DNA of 64,000 bases, from contig CM074820.1 in the NCBI GenBank assembly GCA_037447605.1, positions 22,773 through 86,772 on the forward strand, given 5' to 3'. Both the position numbers and the translations under genes were made by a program. The stretch's first letter is position 1; the number at the start of each line of letters is the position of its first letter. Shown in pieces: positions 47,301-57,908 of this stretch. The notes below the pieces were generated by a model, which made no database searches, was not told the DNA's origin, and saw only the letters and a list, made by a program, of their open reading frames with translations. The DNA is from Zygnema circumcarinatum (taxonomy: Eukaryota > Streptophyta > Zygnematophyceae > Zygnematales > Zygnemataceae).

Positions 47301-48482
47301 GGTGATGGAGATGCGAGCCGGGCGACCTGCTCCACCAGAATACCTTCAGCGTTGGGCTCAAAACGGATTTAGCAGGTGAGAAGTGCAGCGGCCACTCTGT
47401 TGCTCTGTTGACCGGCTACTTTTGAGTGCCTCCAGCAGAACATTGTGAGCCTTGCAGTTGTAGCTTAGCGATGGGTAATGCCTCGTAGTCCCCTTAGTAT
47501 CGTGATGGAAATATCAGTAGTGTGTGTGTGAGCTTATCATCTATTAGTCGCCTTGTACAACGCGTAGTGTTTAATAGATGGTAAAGTAGACCACCAAAGC
47601 AGCTATTGATGGCTGCAGTTCATTTGTTGCTAGGAGGTGCTTAACCAATATAGAGCCTATAATGCAATGAGAAGCTTGGGACCTCGACGTTATTTTTGTT
47701 TTCCTTTAAAACCTAAGTAGGGTGATGGGCGGGGCCATGTCTCTTTATTGGTTGCTGTCTTTCATTGCCAATGCAGCCTGGTAATGGCAGCGCCCTCCAT
47801 ATCACCTTCTGCTGCAGTTCAGCTGCTGTTGCCCTTGCTGGCGCCCTCCTCGTCGTTTGCCATTTACCATACGTACCTGCAGGTGTGAGGATAGCTCTCC
47901 CTCACTTTGCTTTGGGGTTTCACACTCTTCTGTCCATAACGTGCAGTATCTACTCGGGAAGTTTCTCCATCATCCCGGAACTATTTTATCGAGCACATTG
48001 TGCACTCTCTGTTTTCCTACAGCGGTAGTTTATGCCGCCGTTGTCGTTTATCTCACTGCGCATGCACGCCCTTCGTACTGACTTTTCCACTGACGGCTGT
48101 AGCACGTCACTTTAGCCTGCTTGCCTTCTTCTCTATTCTTCAAATATGACGGAGACGTTTCCTGTTAGGATGCTGAGTCCGAAAAATGGGGAAGGTTGGA
48201 GCAGCCTCTGGCAGAATGCATGCAGTTTTTGCAGAAAGAGAAATCTGCAGTGTCATTGCAGCTGTCGGAACCGTGGCTACGAGAGTACCAGGTGAGAGTC
48301 GACTCTCGGGAACTGGAGGGAAGGTGCTGTAGCACCACAGAGAGCAAGCCATAATCGGGAGATTTTCCCCTGTGCAGGTGTTGCCTGATCGCAGCCATCC
48401 CTTTATGCAAATGAGTGCCACGGGAGGATATCTTCTGCACGGCATAACTGTAGATGCGAACAATCGGAGCGACGGAGCTTGA
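44357..48482 (+). CDS. TRM6: tRNA (adenine-58-N1) methyltransferase non-catalytic subunit TRM6/GCD10
   Basis: Twelve exons in phase: 44357..44499, 44620..44750, 44848..45040 (or 44911..45040), 45345..45426, 45568..45638, 45994..46035, 46316..46440, 46628..46742, 46878..47375, 47777..47882, 48169..48291 and 48378..48482; 577 (or 556) residues. TRM6 pairs with TRM61 to methylate A58 of tRNA and binds the tRNA. Family motifs appear in order: ALDPLIGVPFGSVFEV, DDNSAQGLSADEIESMK, GATGEEII, KKQKKYAPRVIVRRPSARSV, CEAYF, LRVDSLALLLSMANV, then the degenerate Rossmann segment GGLPTAAVAERVGG. Last come YLQRWAQNGFSSLVMAAPS, LSEPWLREYQVLPDRSHP and MQMSATGGYLLHGI. The 498-bp exon 9 encodes a Gly/Glu-rich linker. 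Exon 3 has two possible acceptors. It shares a promoter region with SEC8. Confidence 0.94.
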
Positions 48483-49976
48483 GTGGAGCTGGGGCCCGTA
48501 GGAGTGCTGCTTTCAGAACCGCTGGCATAGAGATTTTGCCTCCTGTAGTTCAAGAGTACAGTCGTATTTGTGCCAGCATGGGACTTTGAAATATTTGCTG
48601 GTTATTACCCAGCATCTTCTTAGCCATTTCCGCATCACTGATGTGTTATCTCCGGAGGGCCTGCACGGGTTAGTACATTTGTGGCTTGCGAGTAGTGGAT
48701 TCTGCCAAGCCGTAGTCAAAGAATATGTTATGGAAGGTAGCGAATGTGATTTGGCAATTGCTAGCGTTTACGTTCTTTCTGTTTGTTATGCTTTAATTAG
48801 AAAGCACTATTTGCAGAAGCAGAAGTTGCCGAATTGAAATTAGCTTGCGATCATTGCGACTGGTGGTATTCACAATCGATGGCTTGTTCATCCGCCATTG
48901 CAAAATCATATAGAAACACTACAACGGAGTCTTTAAGATTCGCTTTTTCACCTGTCGACGTTACGGAAATGTTGGGATTTTTTCTCTAAGTGAAGGAATG
49001 TCGCATTACATGTGCACATCATGGTTGGGCAGAGGGTCATGTGCGTACAATACTAGCACAGTGGCACTCATCATTTCTCGCTCTACCACGCAGCAAGCAA
49101 GCAGGGGAGCATGGCTTGACCTGGGTTAGTGTTGGGCAGCAGCAGAGCGTCCGAGAGTTGCTGCCTGCACATGCCGCTTGCGCTTTACCTGGTTCATAAC
49201 TCCACATGTACTCAGCACGGGCAAAACTTGCCACGAGAGGATGCCCCAGCAGATAGACGGCCTTCTTCGAAAATGCTATATTTGGATCTGCACTTGTTCA
49301 AGCGGGTATGCTGACTACTATCACCCTAACTGTCAGCCTTTGGAAACCTCAATCTTCCCATCAACAGTCATTGTACCTACCAGAACAAGTAAACCCTTAC
49401 ACCATATTTTGTCTCCCCTTCCCGAAACTCCCTAGCAAGAGGCGACGTCGTGTTGCACGCTGGGAAAGTCACTCGCAACACCTCGGATGGTAACATTACC
49501 CTCCCGCCCCACCCACAAAGGAGCGAGCTGGCCGCACAATTCCCTTCTAAAAATGTGCCGGTCGGTGACCGTACCGCCCGCCACCCCCCCCCGCCCCCCC
49601 TTCTACTCTGCACTGCCATTTTTCTGCTTGCGGAGCACTGCTTGCTGCTCGTACAAGTGCCTGCAGAGCCCTGTATTTGGGAGCTCTACAGAATTGTGAC
49701 CAGGGCAAAGAAATCTCAACAAAAATAGCAAAAATTTAACCCTGGTAATAATGCGTGACTACGCCTAAAAATCCTAAGGACGCTCAAAAACCCGAACCCC
49801 TCCTCGTTGGTGGAGGGAGCCGTTAACGTAAAAGAAAAAAAAATAAGAGTTCACTAGTTTGAGCCGCATCCTCCATAGGAGACGTCATTGGCTCCGTTTC
49901 AGCAGGTAGTTCAAATGTATGTACAGATTCTTCGCATCCCTTTCCCGTCATCGGCCATCTTCCAGTCCGCAGCTTT
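48483..49976. other. Convergent intergenic region, no gene seen
   Basis: Between the stops of TRM6 (+) and the GH63 gene (-). Frames up to 92 residues (for example 48568-48837) have no similarity I recognise and no splice context. It must contain both 3' UTRs. Confidence 0.5.
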
Positions 49977-51862
49977 CTAGGACTGCAAGAAGCCGGTGGA
50001 GCAGGGGGAGCTCTTGTCCAGCCAGGCGAGGCACATGGCGGCTGTCCACGAGAAGTAGCTCCCTCCTGCTCCCGCCCCTGTGAGAGGGTCGTAGTACTCA
50101 AAGAGGCCGTGCGTGTTAATCAGGTCGCAGCTGTTCTGCTCAATGCGATCCGCCAAAGCGTCGTAGCCGTAGTGGCGCAGACCGTCCGTTATCATATAGT
50201 TCACTATCACCCTGCACATCCCACATCCATCCGCTCAGAGGCCTTTCCAGAAAAGCACAACAGTTCCTTTCGAGCAATGGAGCGAGAAACAAAAAATAAG
50301 GTAAAAAATAGAGAATTCCGCGGAAGATCCGGCAACTGTTCTCGGCTCGAACTGTTGTTCACAGACTCAACCTCCCCTTCCTCTCCGTTCAACAACAACC
50401 CACCATCGTCTCCCAAGCCCCTCCCAAACCTACCCACCACTTCCACCATCTTTCACCACCCGCCCACTAGGGTTGTTCCCTCTTTATCCCAGGCACAGCC
50501 CCCACCCCCCGTCCAGCAGCTGTGCACCTACCACACAGGGCCGCGCCAGTAGCGCAGGGGCTCGAAGCCGGCGGCGGAGGGGTCCATGCTCGGCACGCCG
50601 TACTGCACGCAGTCCATCCACCGCGTGAGGGTGTCCGCCAGCGCCGCCGCCTGCGCAGGAGTTGCCACGTGCGCAAAGAGAGGGAGGAAGCCTGCTGACG
50701 TGGCGGCGGCGAGAGGCCGCCCCGCGAGCTGATCGTGGGAGCGGAAGATGCCGCTCTGCGCGTCCCAGAGGCGGGAGAAGGCCGCCTGCGCCTTGGCCAG
50801 CCACGTGTCAATCTCGGGGAGCGCCTCCAGGCAGCCAAGCTCCGCCGCGAGCCAGCGCAGGTCGAGGTTGGCGCGGTGCAGGACGGAGTTGGTGCAGAGG
50901 TCGGTGACGCGGAAGGGCGAGGCGTGGAAGAGGTGCGCGGGGCTGTAGTCGAGCGCGCGGAAGCGGTAGAGGAGCGTCAGGTACCGGTCGTACTCCGCCT
51001 GCTGGGGGCGCATGGCGGCGTCCACGTGGCCCAGGTCGCGGCGCGTGTAGGGCGGAATGGCGTCTACGGGCACACGGGCGAGGGGCTCGTCCCAGGCGGC
51101 GCTGTTGTCCATGCCGGACTCCCAGGGGTGCAGCGTGGCCACCAGCCCGCTGCCGAGGGGGTCACGCGCAGAGTAGAACCACCGGTGCGAGCGCAGCAGC
51201 CGCGGGAACAGCTCGCGCGCCTGCCGCAGCGCGAGCGGGCGGTCCTCGGCGCGCTCCAGCATGTGCCGTACGGCTATGGCGGCCACGGGCGGCTGCGTGA
51301 TGCCTGTGCTGCCGCGCGGCTTCTCCGCGGAGCCCCAAATCTCGGGCCCGGGGAAGTAGGTGGAGCTGGCGGCGTGGAACACCACGTGCGGCACCATCCC
51401 GTCCTGCCACTGCGCGCCCATCAGCTTGCGGAGCTCCTCCCAGGCGCGCGACTCGTCAATGGCCGCCCAGCCCATGGCCACGAGCGCGGAGTCCCAGTTC
51501 CATTGGTAGGGGTACAGGCCGCGGGCGGGGATGGTGTACCCCCCGTAGTCGTTGCTGCGCAGGATGGCGGTCGCCTCGCCGATCACGTCCGCCTGCAGCG
51601 CGCGCCCCTCCGAGGGCCCCGCGCACCCATCCAGCAGGGTGGAGAGGTCCGTCACGGATGTGGGGGACGCCGGGCACAGCTTCTCCAGACGCGGGGTGGA
51701 CGCCCCCCCCCCTTCCTTCAGACTCACGCCCTCCACCGCCAGCCGCAAACTGCTCAGGGTGCGTGGAACGCGCGGGCTGGAGGGCTCCGAGCAGAGGGAC
51801 GCCATGGAAAAGGAGTGCGGCAGGGCCACAGGGCCCGCCATGTCTAACTGCGGCGGTGCCAT
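49977..51862 (-). CDS. GH63-type glycosidase, mannosylglycerate/glucosylglycerate hydrolase-like
   Basis: Two exons join in phase, 51862..50532 and 50211..49977, for 521 residues. The (alpha/alpha)6-barrel signatures of the GH63 hydrolases acting on mannosyl- or glucosylglycerate are clear: RGLYPYQWNWDSALVAMGW, WQDGMVPHVVF, HPWESGMDNSAAWDEPL, TNSVLHRANLDL, YWRGPVWVIVNYM and GLFEYYDPLTG. The catalytic pair is probably Asp124 (in WNWDSA, acid) and Glu482 (in FEYYDP, base), as known for the bacterial enzymes. These cleave the compatible solutes mannosylglycerate or glucosylglycerate; the substrate here is inferred. The start is set at 51862, the first plausible Met; the frame is open for 224 further codons upstream through GC-rich sequence, so an upstream exon or a signal anchor is possible. 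Confidence 0.85.
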
Positions 51863-53535
51863 GTTTTGCTGCAGCCGGCCCTTGCGGTCACCCTCGCCTG
51901 CCTTTGAGAGACGCCAGCTTCCTGCAAAGACCACCCAAACCAGCCAGAGCGAATGTGAGTGCCAAGAAGCAACGTTTCCATAGAAGCGAGAGCAGCACGA
52001 GGCGGCAGGATGGGCCGAACAGCAGCAGAAGCACGGGGGGGCGAGAGGGCGAAAGCAGGCGGGCAGGCAGGTGGGTGGGCGGGTACCTGGGCGAGCGGTG
52101 CGGGCGGAGGTAGCGAGGCGCTCGACGGGGGTTAAACGCCGCCCCGCCCCGCCCCGGCCCGCGGGCGCGCTGCCGCTCGCTTCGCCACGTGGCGGGGGGG
52201 CGCCACGTGGCGCGCGGCGAGAGGGCGCGCCGGTTCGGGCGCGGGGGGGCGCTTTCGGACGCGGCGGGCGGCGCGGGCTGACGTGGCGGATGGCGCAGGC
52301 CGCGGCCCAGGGCGCCCCGCGCCACGTGGCGCGCGGCGGCCCCTCCGCGCCCCGTCCTCCCCCGGCCGGCCGGCGACCACCACCACCCGATGGCCGGCCG
52401 CCCGTCCGCCCGGCCAGGCCCCCCCGCCACCCACCGCGACCCGCCGCCCGCCACCCGCCACCCGCCACCCGCCACCCGCCAACCGCCCGCTTTGCTTCGC
52501 GGAAAACGACGCGCGCCGTGGCCCGCCCGCCCACCCGCCCGCACGCGGCGGCGTGGCGTGGCGTGGCGTGACGTGGCGTGGCGTCCGGATAGCGCCGTGA
52601 CGTGACGCGCCGTGACGCGACAGGCCCCTTGCCCTAGGTAAGAGGGTAAAGGCAGGGAGGGAGGGACGGACGGACGGAGGGATGGCTGGATGGATGGTAA
52701 GATCAAGATTGGCAGGGGCCGAGCCGGGGCCCGGGCCGGGCGGGGGCGTCCTTGCCTCCCTCCCTGGGCGAGGGCGAGGCCGAGAGCGAGAGCGGCGCGG
52801 TGCGGCCCACGCCCGCGCCCCCCCCGCGCCGTACGCCCTGCCCGGCCGTACGCCCGTCCGTACGCTCGTTCGGGCGGTCGCCGCACTCGCCGGGGTCGTT
52901 CCGAGTTCGTTTTGGCCCGGCCCGCCGGGGACGGCATGTACGGCCCGCCCCCCGGCAAGGGCCGGGGACCCCCCGCCTACCCGTCCCCCTGCCTGCGTGC
53001 ACGCTGGTCGCAGGGCAGGGCAAGGCAAGGCAAGGTATGACATGGCTAAGCAAGCAACGGCCCGGGGGGGGGGGTGGTGGATGGGGTCCTGTCCTTGGTG
53101 TCCTGGTTTGGTGCGCGGGCGGGCGGAGCCGGGGGGGCACGGGAGGGCGTGCTCGCAGCCGACAGTGTTTGCGTGCTTGCTGGCTTGCGGGCTGCGGATG
53201 GATGCAGACCTGCACGTGGCCTGGGCTGGGCTGAGCAACTTCGCGCTGTCCGATAGCTCTGCCTTTGTTCGAACGCCACTTTTGTTAGCGGAGAATGCGC
53301 CGTTGGGAACCATGGTCGTGACGCAACATTTTTCCACTTCGCTGGGTGGGACTGAAGCCCATCGGTTGTTTGAACGGCAATCTCCACTCTCTCCGCAGCG
53401 GGTCGTCTTGGGGCGTTGGCTGAGTTTGCTCTCGTCAACGTCCCTCGGAGCACTTCCTCTCCTCCCAGATCGGGGCGGGCGGCCGCGCAATGGCGCAAGG
53501 TGAGGCGGGTGTTGCTCGCATCGCGTGGCCCACAT
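51863..53535. other. GC-rich upstream region of the GH63 gene
   Basis: Very GC-rich, with overlapping long frames on both strands that are low in information (Pro/Arg/Gly/Ala-rich) and not convincing genes. It includes GTGGCGTGACG-type motif repeats (52550-52620), GACGGACGGACGG and GGATGGAT runs (52655-52700), and CCGTACG repeats (52830-52870). A possible + strand first exon, ATGGCGCAAG with donor GTGAGG, ends at about 53500, but I find no partner exon. Confidence 0.45.
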
Positions 53536-54464
53536 CTGAACCCCTAACCTTGCTTAAAATTGACCGCTGGCGGTTGCCCGCCGAGCACGGCTATGCATGT
53601 TGAATAAAGATACATGGTATCGCATGGAGGCTACCTTCTGCACTGGTGCATGCAACCCACAGTGCCGAAACAGGATTCTAAGGCTATACCAGTGGAACAA
53701 GTCAAAGAGAGCCACTTGAGCGACCATTTGCCTGTTCGGAAAATGCAGGACGTTAACTAAAAAATTCAAAAGTAGCACTTGCGCGTTCACAAGTCACACC
53801 ACCACGTCACGCGCAGCCTTACATCCGAAGCACATGGAACCCCTCCCTGATGAGGGCGTTGTTCCATGGTCCAACTTCGTTCAACTGGACTGAATGCTGA
53901 CATGTCTCAACATAGAACAGCCCATGCATGTAACGCTGATGCTGGCCTTAATTTGCAATGATTTTTACATACTTAAACAAATTGATAACCACAATTGTAG
54001 ACCCTCAACAGTGGGATCCACTTCCCTATTAAAAACCAAACCTAAAACCCTCAACCTATTGTTTGGTATCTTGATCTAAGTGGATTCGAACTCCTCGTAA
54101 AAAATGGAGTACAGCCTCTGAGTCTAAGGGTAGCTGACTGGTTGACTTTTGAGAAAAGAATAAGATAGTAGAGCAAAAGTTTAGCGCAAGCCACTCTGCT
54201 ACTTTCTAGAGCTGTAAATCGTAATAGCCCGACAATCCCATCGTCATGTAAGCACTTCCTTCTCTTCTGGCTTAAGATTAAGGTTCCGTGGATTTTTAAA
54301 CTTTTTAGGGTTCTGGTCCCCCCTTCTTATACACAACGGCCAGTCACATTCACATTCACATTTACATTCACTGAAAGACTGACTCTAGTAGCATAAAAAC
54401 AAGTAAACAAAAGAGGTTTACATACAGTAGACGGGATTTGAAGATAGAATTCCTCACTCATATT
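53536..54464. other. Intergenic region, no gene seen
   Basis: Between the GC-rich block and the 3' end of the kinase-Sel1 gene. AT-rich, with an AATAAA motif on + near 53603 and a degenerate telomere-like stretch (ACCTAAAACCCTCAACC) near 54042. No exon is recognised. Confidence 0.5.
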
Positions 54465-56667
54465 TTATGGCCTCCCTAAATCACCACCTGAGCTTTCTCT
54501 AGAACGGCATTTTCTTTCCGCATCGATCAACGCCAGAGCGGACTTCGCACTCTCGCAGCCTTGATCCGCCGCCTTTTGAAGCAGTTCTAAGGCGCGATTC
54601 ATGTCTCTCGTAACACCATTACCGGTCATGTACAATCGCCCTAAATTGTACTGGGCTGCAAAATCACCATTCTCAGCAGCCCTCGCATAAAGCTGAATGG
54701 CCTGTTCCATGTCCTTGGAGACTCCATCTCCGATCGCGTAGCACACAGCTAAATTGAACTGGGCATCCCGATTGCCATTCTCTGCAGCGTGCGTGTAAAG
54801 CTGAATGGCCTGTTCCATGTCCTTTGGGACTCCATCTCCGCTCGCATAGCACCAAGCTAAAATGCACTGGGCATTACGATCACCATTCTCTGCACAGCGC
54901 GCATAAAGCTGAACGGCCTGTTCCATGTCCTTGGGGACTCCATCTCCCTTGTCGTAGCACACAGCTAAATTGAACTTGGCACCCCAATTGCCATTTTCTG
55001 CAGCGCGCTTGAAAAACTGAACGGCCTGTTCCATGTCCTTTGTGACTCCATCTCCGTTCTCGTAGCACCAAGCTAAATTGTACTGGGCCTCAGAATGGCC
55101 ATTCTCAGCAGCCCTCGCATAAAGCTGAATGGCCTGTTCCATGTCCTTGGAGACTCCATCTCCGACCGCGTAGCACACACCTAAATGGCACTGGGCCGCA
55201 AGATGGCCATTCTTAGCAGCGCGCGCATAAAGCTGAACAGCCTGCTCCATGTCTTTGGGGACTCCATCTCCGTTCCTGTAGCACCTAGCTAAATTGACCT
55301 GGGCGTCAAGATGGCCATTCTCTGCAGCACGCGCAAAAAGCTTTACGGCCTGTTCCATGTCCTCGGAGACTCCATCTCCGCTCGCATAGCACAGACCTAA
55401 TTTGTACTGCGCCTTACTGTCTCCCTGATCCGCCCTGCTCCTTAATTCACTGACTATCTTCTGCTCCTTAGAAGGCGAATCTTCTCCTTTTCTTTTTTCA
55501 GGTGCAGGCGTTTGTGCTGATCCTGTTGAATCGGGTTGCTTTCCCCTCTTTGCATCCTTCGCTGCTTTTTGCAATCGAGGCAGCACATCGCTCTCAAGAC
55601 TGGGCCGAAAAGACCTCTCCTCGTTCACGCATTGGAGTGCCACCTGAAGAGCTGCTTCCGTCGACTCCCGCTCCCACGCCCCTGCCCGCGGGTCTAGCTC
55701 CTTCATGAAGACAACTGTCAATTTATCCCAGTCGCGTTTAGGCTGACCTGGCCCGAAGCTCTCGAGGAGTCTATGGATGTTTTGAATCCTGTTGTCGCCC
55801 GTGAGCAGCTGCAAAATAACGACGCCGAGGGCGTACACGTCGGCAGTGCCTGTGAGCATTCCCTTTCGTGTCTCCGGCGTCATGCACCTATAAGGAGGAA
55901 GAAAGTGGGGGGGGTTAGGGAGATGAATAAATCCCATCCCTACTAGTAAGAGAGGATGACGAGAAGGAGAACTCCTCAAGAAGCAACAAAATAGAGTGGA
56001 AAATGATGTACTCAAAAGTGCCTTGAAAATGGCCTGTTTGGATTGTGCCATGGAACCTTTCAACCGGGCTCATGTCCGCCAGCTTGGAGGTGAGGTTCCC
56101 GTCCAATAGCACGTTCTCCGGCTTCAATTCGCGGTGGATGATATCTTTCTGGTGCATGAACAGAAGAGCGGACGCCATCTCGGCACATATCCGGAGACGG
56201 TCCGCCCAACCAACGGGGGGATACTTGGCAGCAGGGTCTCTCAGGCGGTCCAAGAGGCTCCCTCCGCTCATGAGCTCGCTCACAAAGCAGCGCGCTTCGG
56301 GGCTCCATCCCATGAACTGCACAATGTGAGGATGGTGCAGCCGGCTTAAAGTCACCACCTCCTTCTCAAATCCTTTCGTGGACCTGCCCTCATGCAGCCT
56401 CTTTACTACCACAGCGGTGCCATATAGCATGCCTTTGTAGACCGACCCAAAGGCTCCTTTTCCGAGCAGGTTTGTGTTGGAGAAATTGTCAGTAATCTCC
56501 ACCATAAGGCTTTCCTGGAAGGTTTCAGGCATGGCCACTTTGGAAGCAAGAATTTCAATAGTCGTTTGAATACTGAGCACTTCCTGTCGACGATTGTCAG
56601 ATACACTGTACGTTCCTGGTCCTCCAACTCCGCCACGAACGCTTCGACCTGAGTGAGGACATGCCAT
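54465..56667 (-). CDS. Protein kinase-like domain fused to Sel1 repeats; probable pseudokinase
   Basis: Two exons join in phase, 56667..56012 and 55887..54465, for 692 residues. The N-lobe is intact: Gly loop LLGKGAFGSVYKG, VAIK-type Lys in VVVKRL, and a helix C Glu in FEKEVV. The catalytic loop reads HRELKPENVLL, so the HRD Asp is Glu. DFG is replaced by DMS (KLADMSPV). The C-lobe is recognisable (PETRKGMLTGTADVYALGVV, RSFRPSL). After a Lys/Glu-rich linker come eight full Sel1 repeats of 36 residues plus a partial ninth, each with A-x-LG/A-x-CY and GDGV-KDMEQA. Sel1 solenoids mediate protein-protein contacts. The architecture suggests a scaffold or weak kinase; activity cannot be judged from sequence. 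The N-terminus is uncertain: another open frame overlaps 56600-56750, and an upstream exon is possible. Confidence 0.85.
54625..55430 (-). repeat. 108-bp tandem repeats encoding Sel1 units
   Basis: Tandem copies of a 108-bp unit can be followed by the recurring GCCTGTTCCATGTCCTT on the + strand. Neighbouring copies are very similar at the DNA level, including synonymous positions, suggesting recent duplication or gene conversion within the kinase-Sel1 gene. Confidence 0.9.
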
Positions 56668-56750
56668 CCGTTAACGTCAAAATCCCGAGTGGGAGCAAGC
56701 GAAGTTGTTGCTTTCCCTCGCAAATCCTCTCCAAGGAACCTTATGCTCAC

Positions 56751-57908
56751 AGCCTAACAGAATACCCAACAAAACAAAGCCAAAGCTCCATGAAAAAAGC
56801 AAAGGCAAGATTCATTCTAAGTCTAATACATTCCAGTGCAGATTACAACATATTTAAGAAAATCAATATTCTCCTATTCGTCACGCCTTCAATTTCACCT
56901 TACTCCCGAAAGCATCCTCAGCCCCTCCGAAACCCTGCTGCTATGACATTCGTCCAGCAAGCTGCAATGCAGCGGCCTCCTTCCCTCCCTCCCAAATGAC
57001 CCCGCCATGCCTTCCCCTGACTTCCCCAGCCCATCCGCACCGCACAGTCGGCCTCCAAGAGTTTTGAAGCCTTCCGTACAGCCTGCCATCCCTACGGCAG
57101 CCGGCGCAGTCCGGCCGTGCCCGCCGACAGACATTTCGGCCATGGCCTACGGCAGCCGGTGCCCGCGCGGAAATAATACGTGCACAGGGCGGATCATTGG
57201 ATCGGCAACCATTGGACAATCGTTGAATTGTCAATGGTTGGACGTCCAATGGTTGGCAAGCAGTCGTATGTTTGGCAAGCATTGGATCCAATGGTTGGCA
57301 AGCACTTGATCCAAAGGTTGGCAACCGGTCTCATGGTTGGTTTGATGGTCCCCGCCCCCCCGGTGAGTACGGTCCGTGTTCGAGCAGAGCCCGCCCGCCC
57401 GCCCTCGGAGGCCGCGCCGTCCCGTCCGCTGGCTGTCCCGGCGCCTCCGCACGTGTGAGGGCCCCAGCGGCCAATCAGCGGCCGCCACGCGAGAGGTCCT
57501 GTCGGTCGTCCGTCCGGTCGGTCGGTCGGTCGGTCAGGCGCGGACAGGAGCTGCGTCACGTCACGCGGTCACGCATGCTGGCGCTGGGACGGACGACGGT
57601 CTGACCGGCGGCCATGGCCGCGCCGCCTCGCCTGCTCGCGGTGATAGGGGAAGGCCCCCCCCCTCCCGCTGTAGGCCTCTGGTGTTCATCACCGCCTCAG
57701 AGAGGTGTTCATCATCTCTTCTGACGCACGGAGACCGTCTGCGCTAGAATCGAAAGCTGTTTTTGCACACCCAAAGACTACCTTTCTTCCTCATATAGAA
57801 TATTTTGAATCCAGCTGTTCGTGTAAAACTTTCGTTTTTACTAAAGGATAATTCAGGTTATCTCTAATATTTCAAATTACAAGTCTCTTCTTTCCGGTCT
57901 ACTCTGCC
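56751..57908. promoter_or_regulatory. Intergenic region between the kinase-Sel1 and ACCase genes, with CCAAT/ATTGG repeats
   Basis: Divergent spacer of about 1.2 kb. At 57185-57345 a degenerate repeat built on TTGGCAAGCA and CAATGGTTGG places many ATTGG/CCAAT pentamers within 160 bp. TCGGTCGGTCGG runs follow at 57510-57535, and a TCACGTCACGC motif pair at 57555-57575. No gene is recognised. Confidence 0.5.

Noticed and set aside
53490-53500. Possible + strand first exon ATGGCGCAAG with donor GTGAGG
   Set aside because: No downstream exon in a matching phase could be found before 54464.
52132-53535. Long GC-rich frames of 356-467 residues on the - strand and 273 on the + strand
   Set aside because: Very high GC removes stop codons by chance. 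The sequences are low-complexity with no recognisable domain.
55934-55942. Another CCATCCCTA, like the right end of the hAT-like element
   Set aside because: It sits in a kinase intron. No matching TAGGGATGG with a duplicated flank was found nearby.
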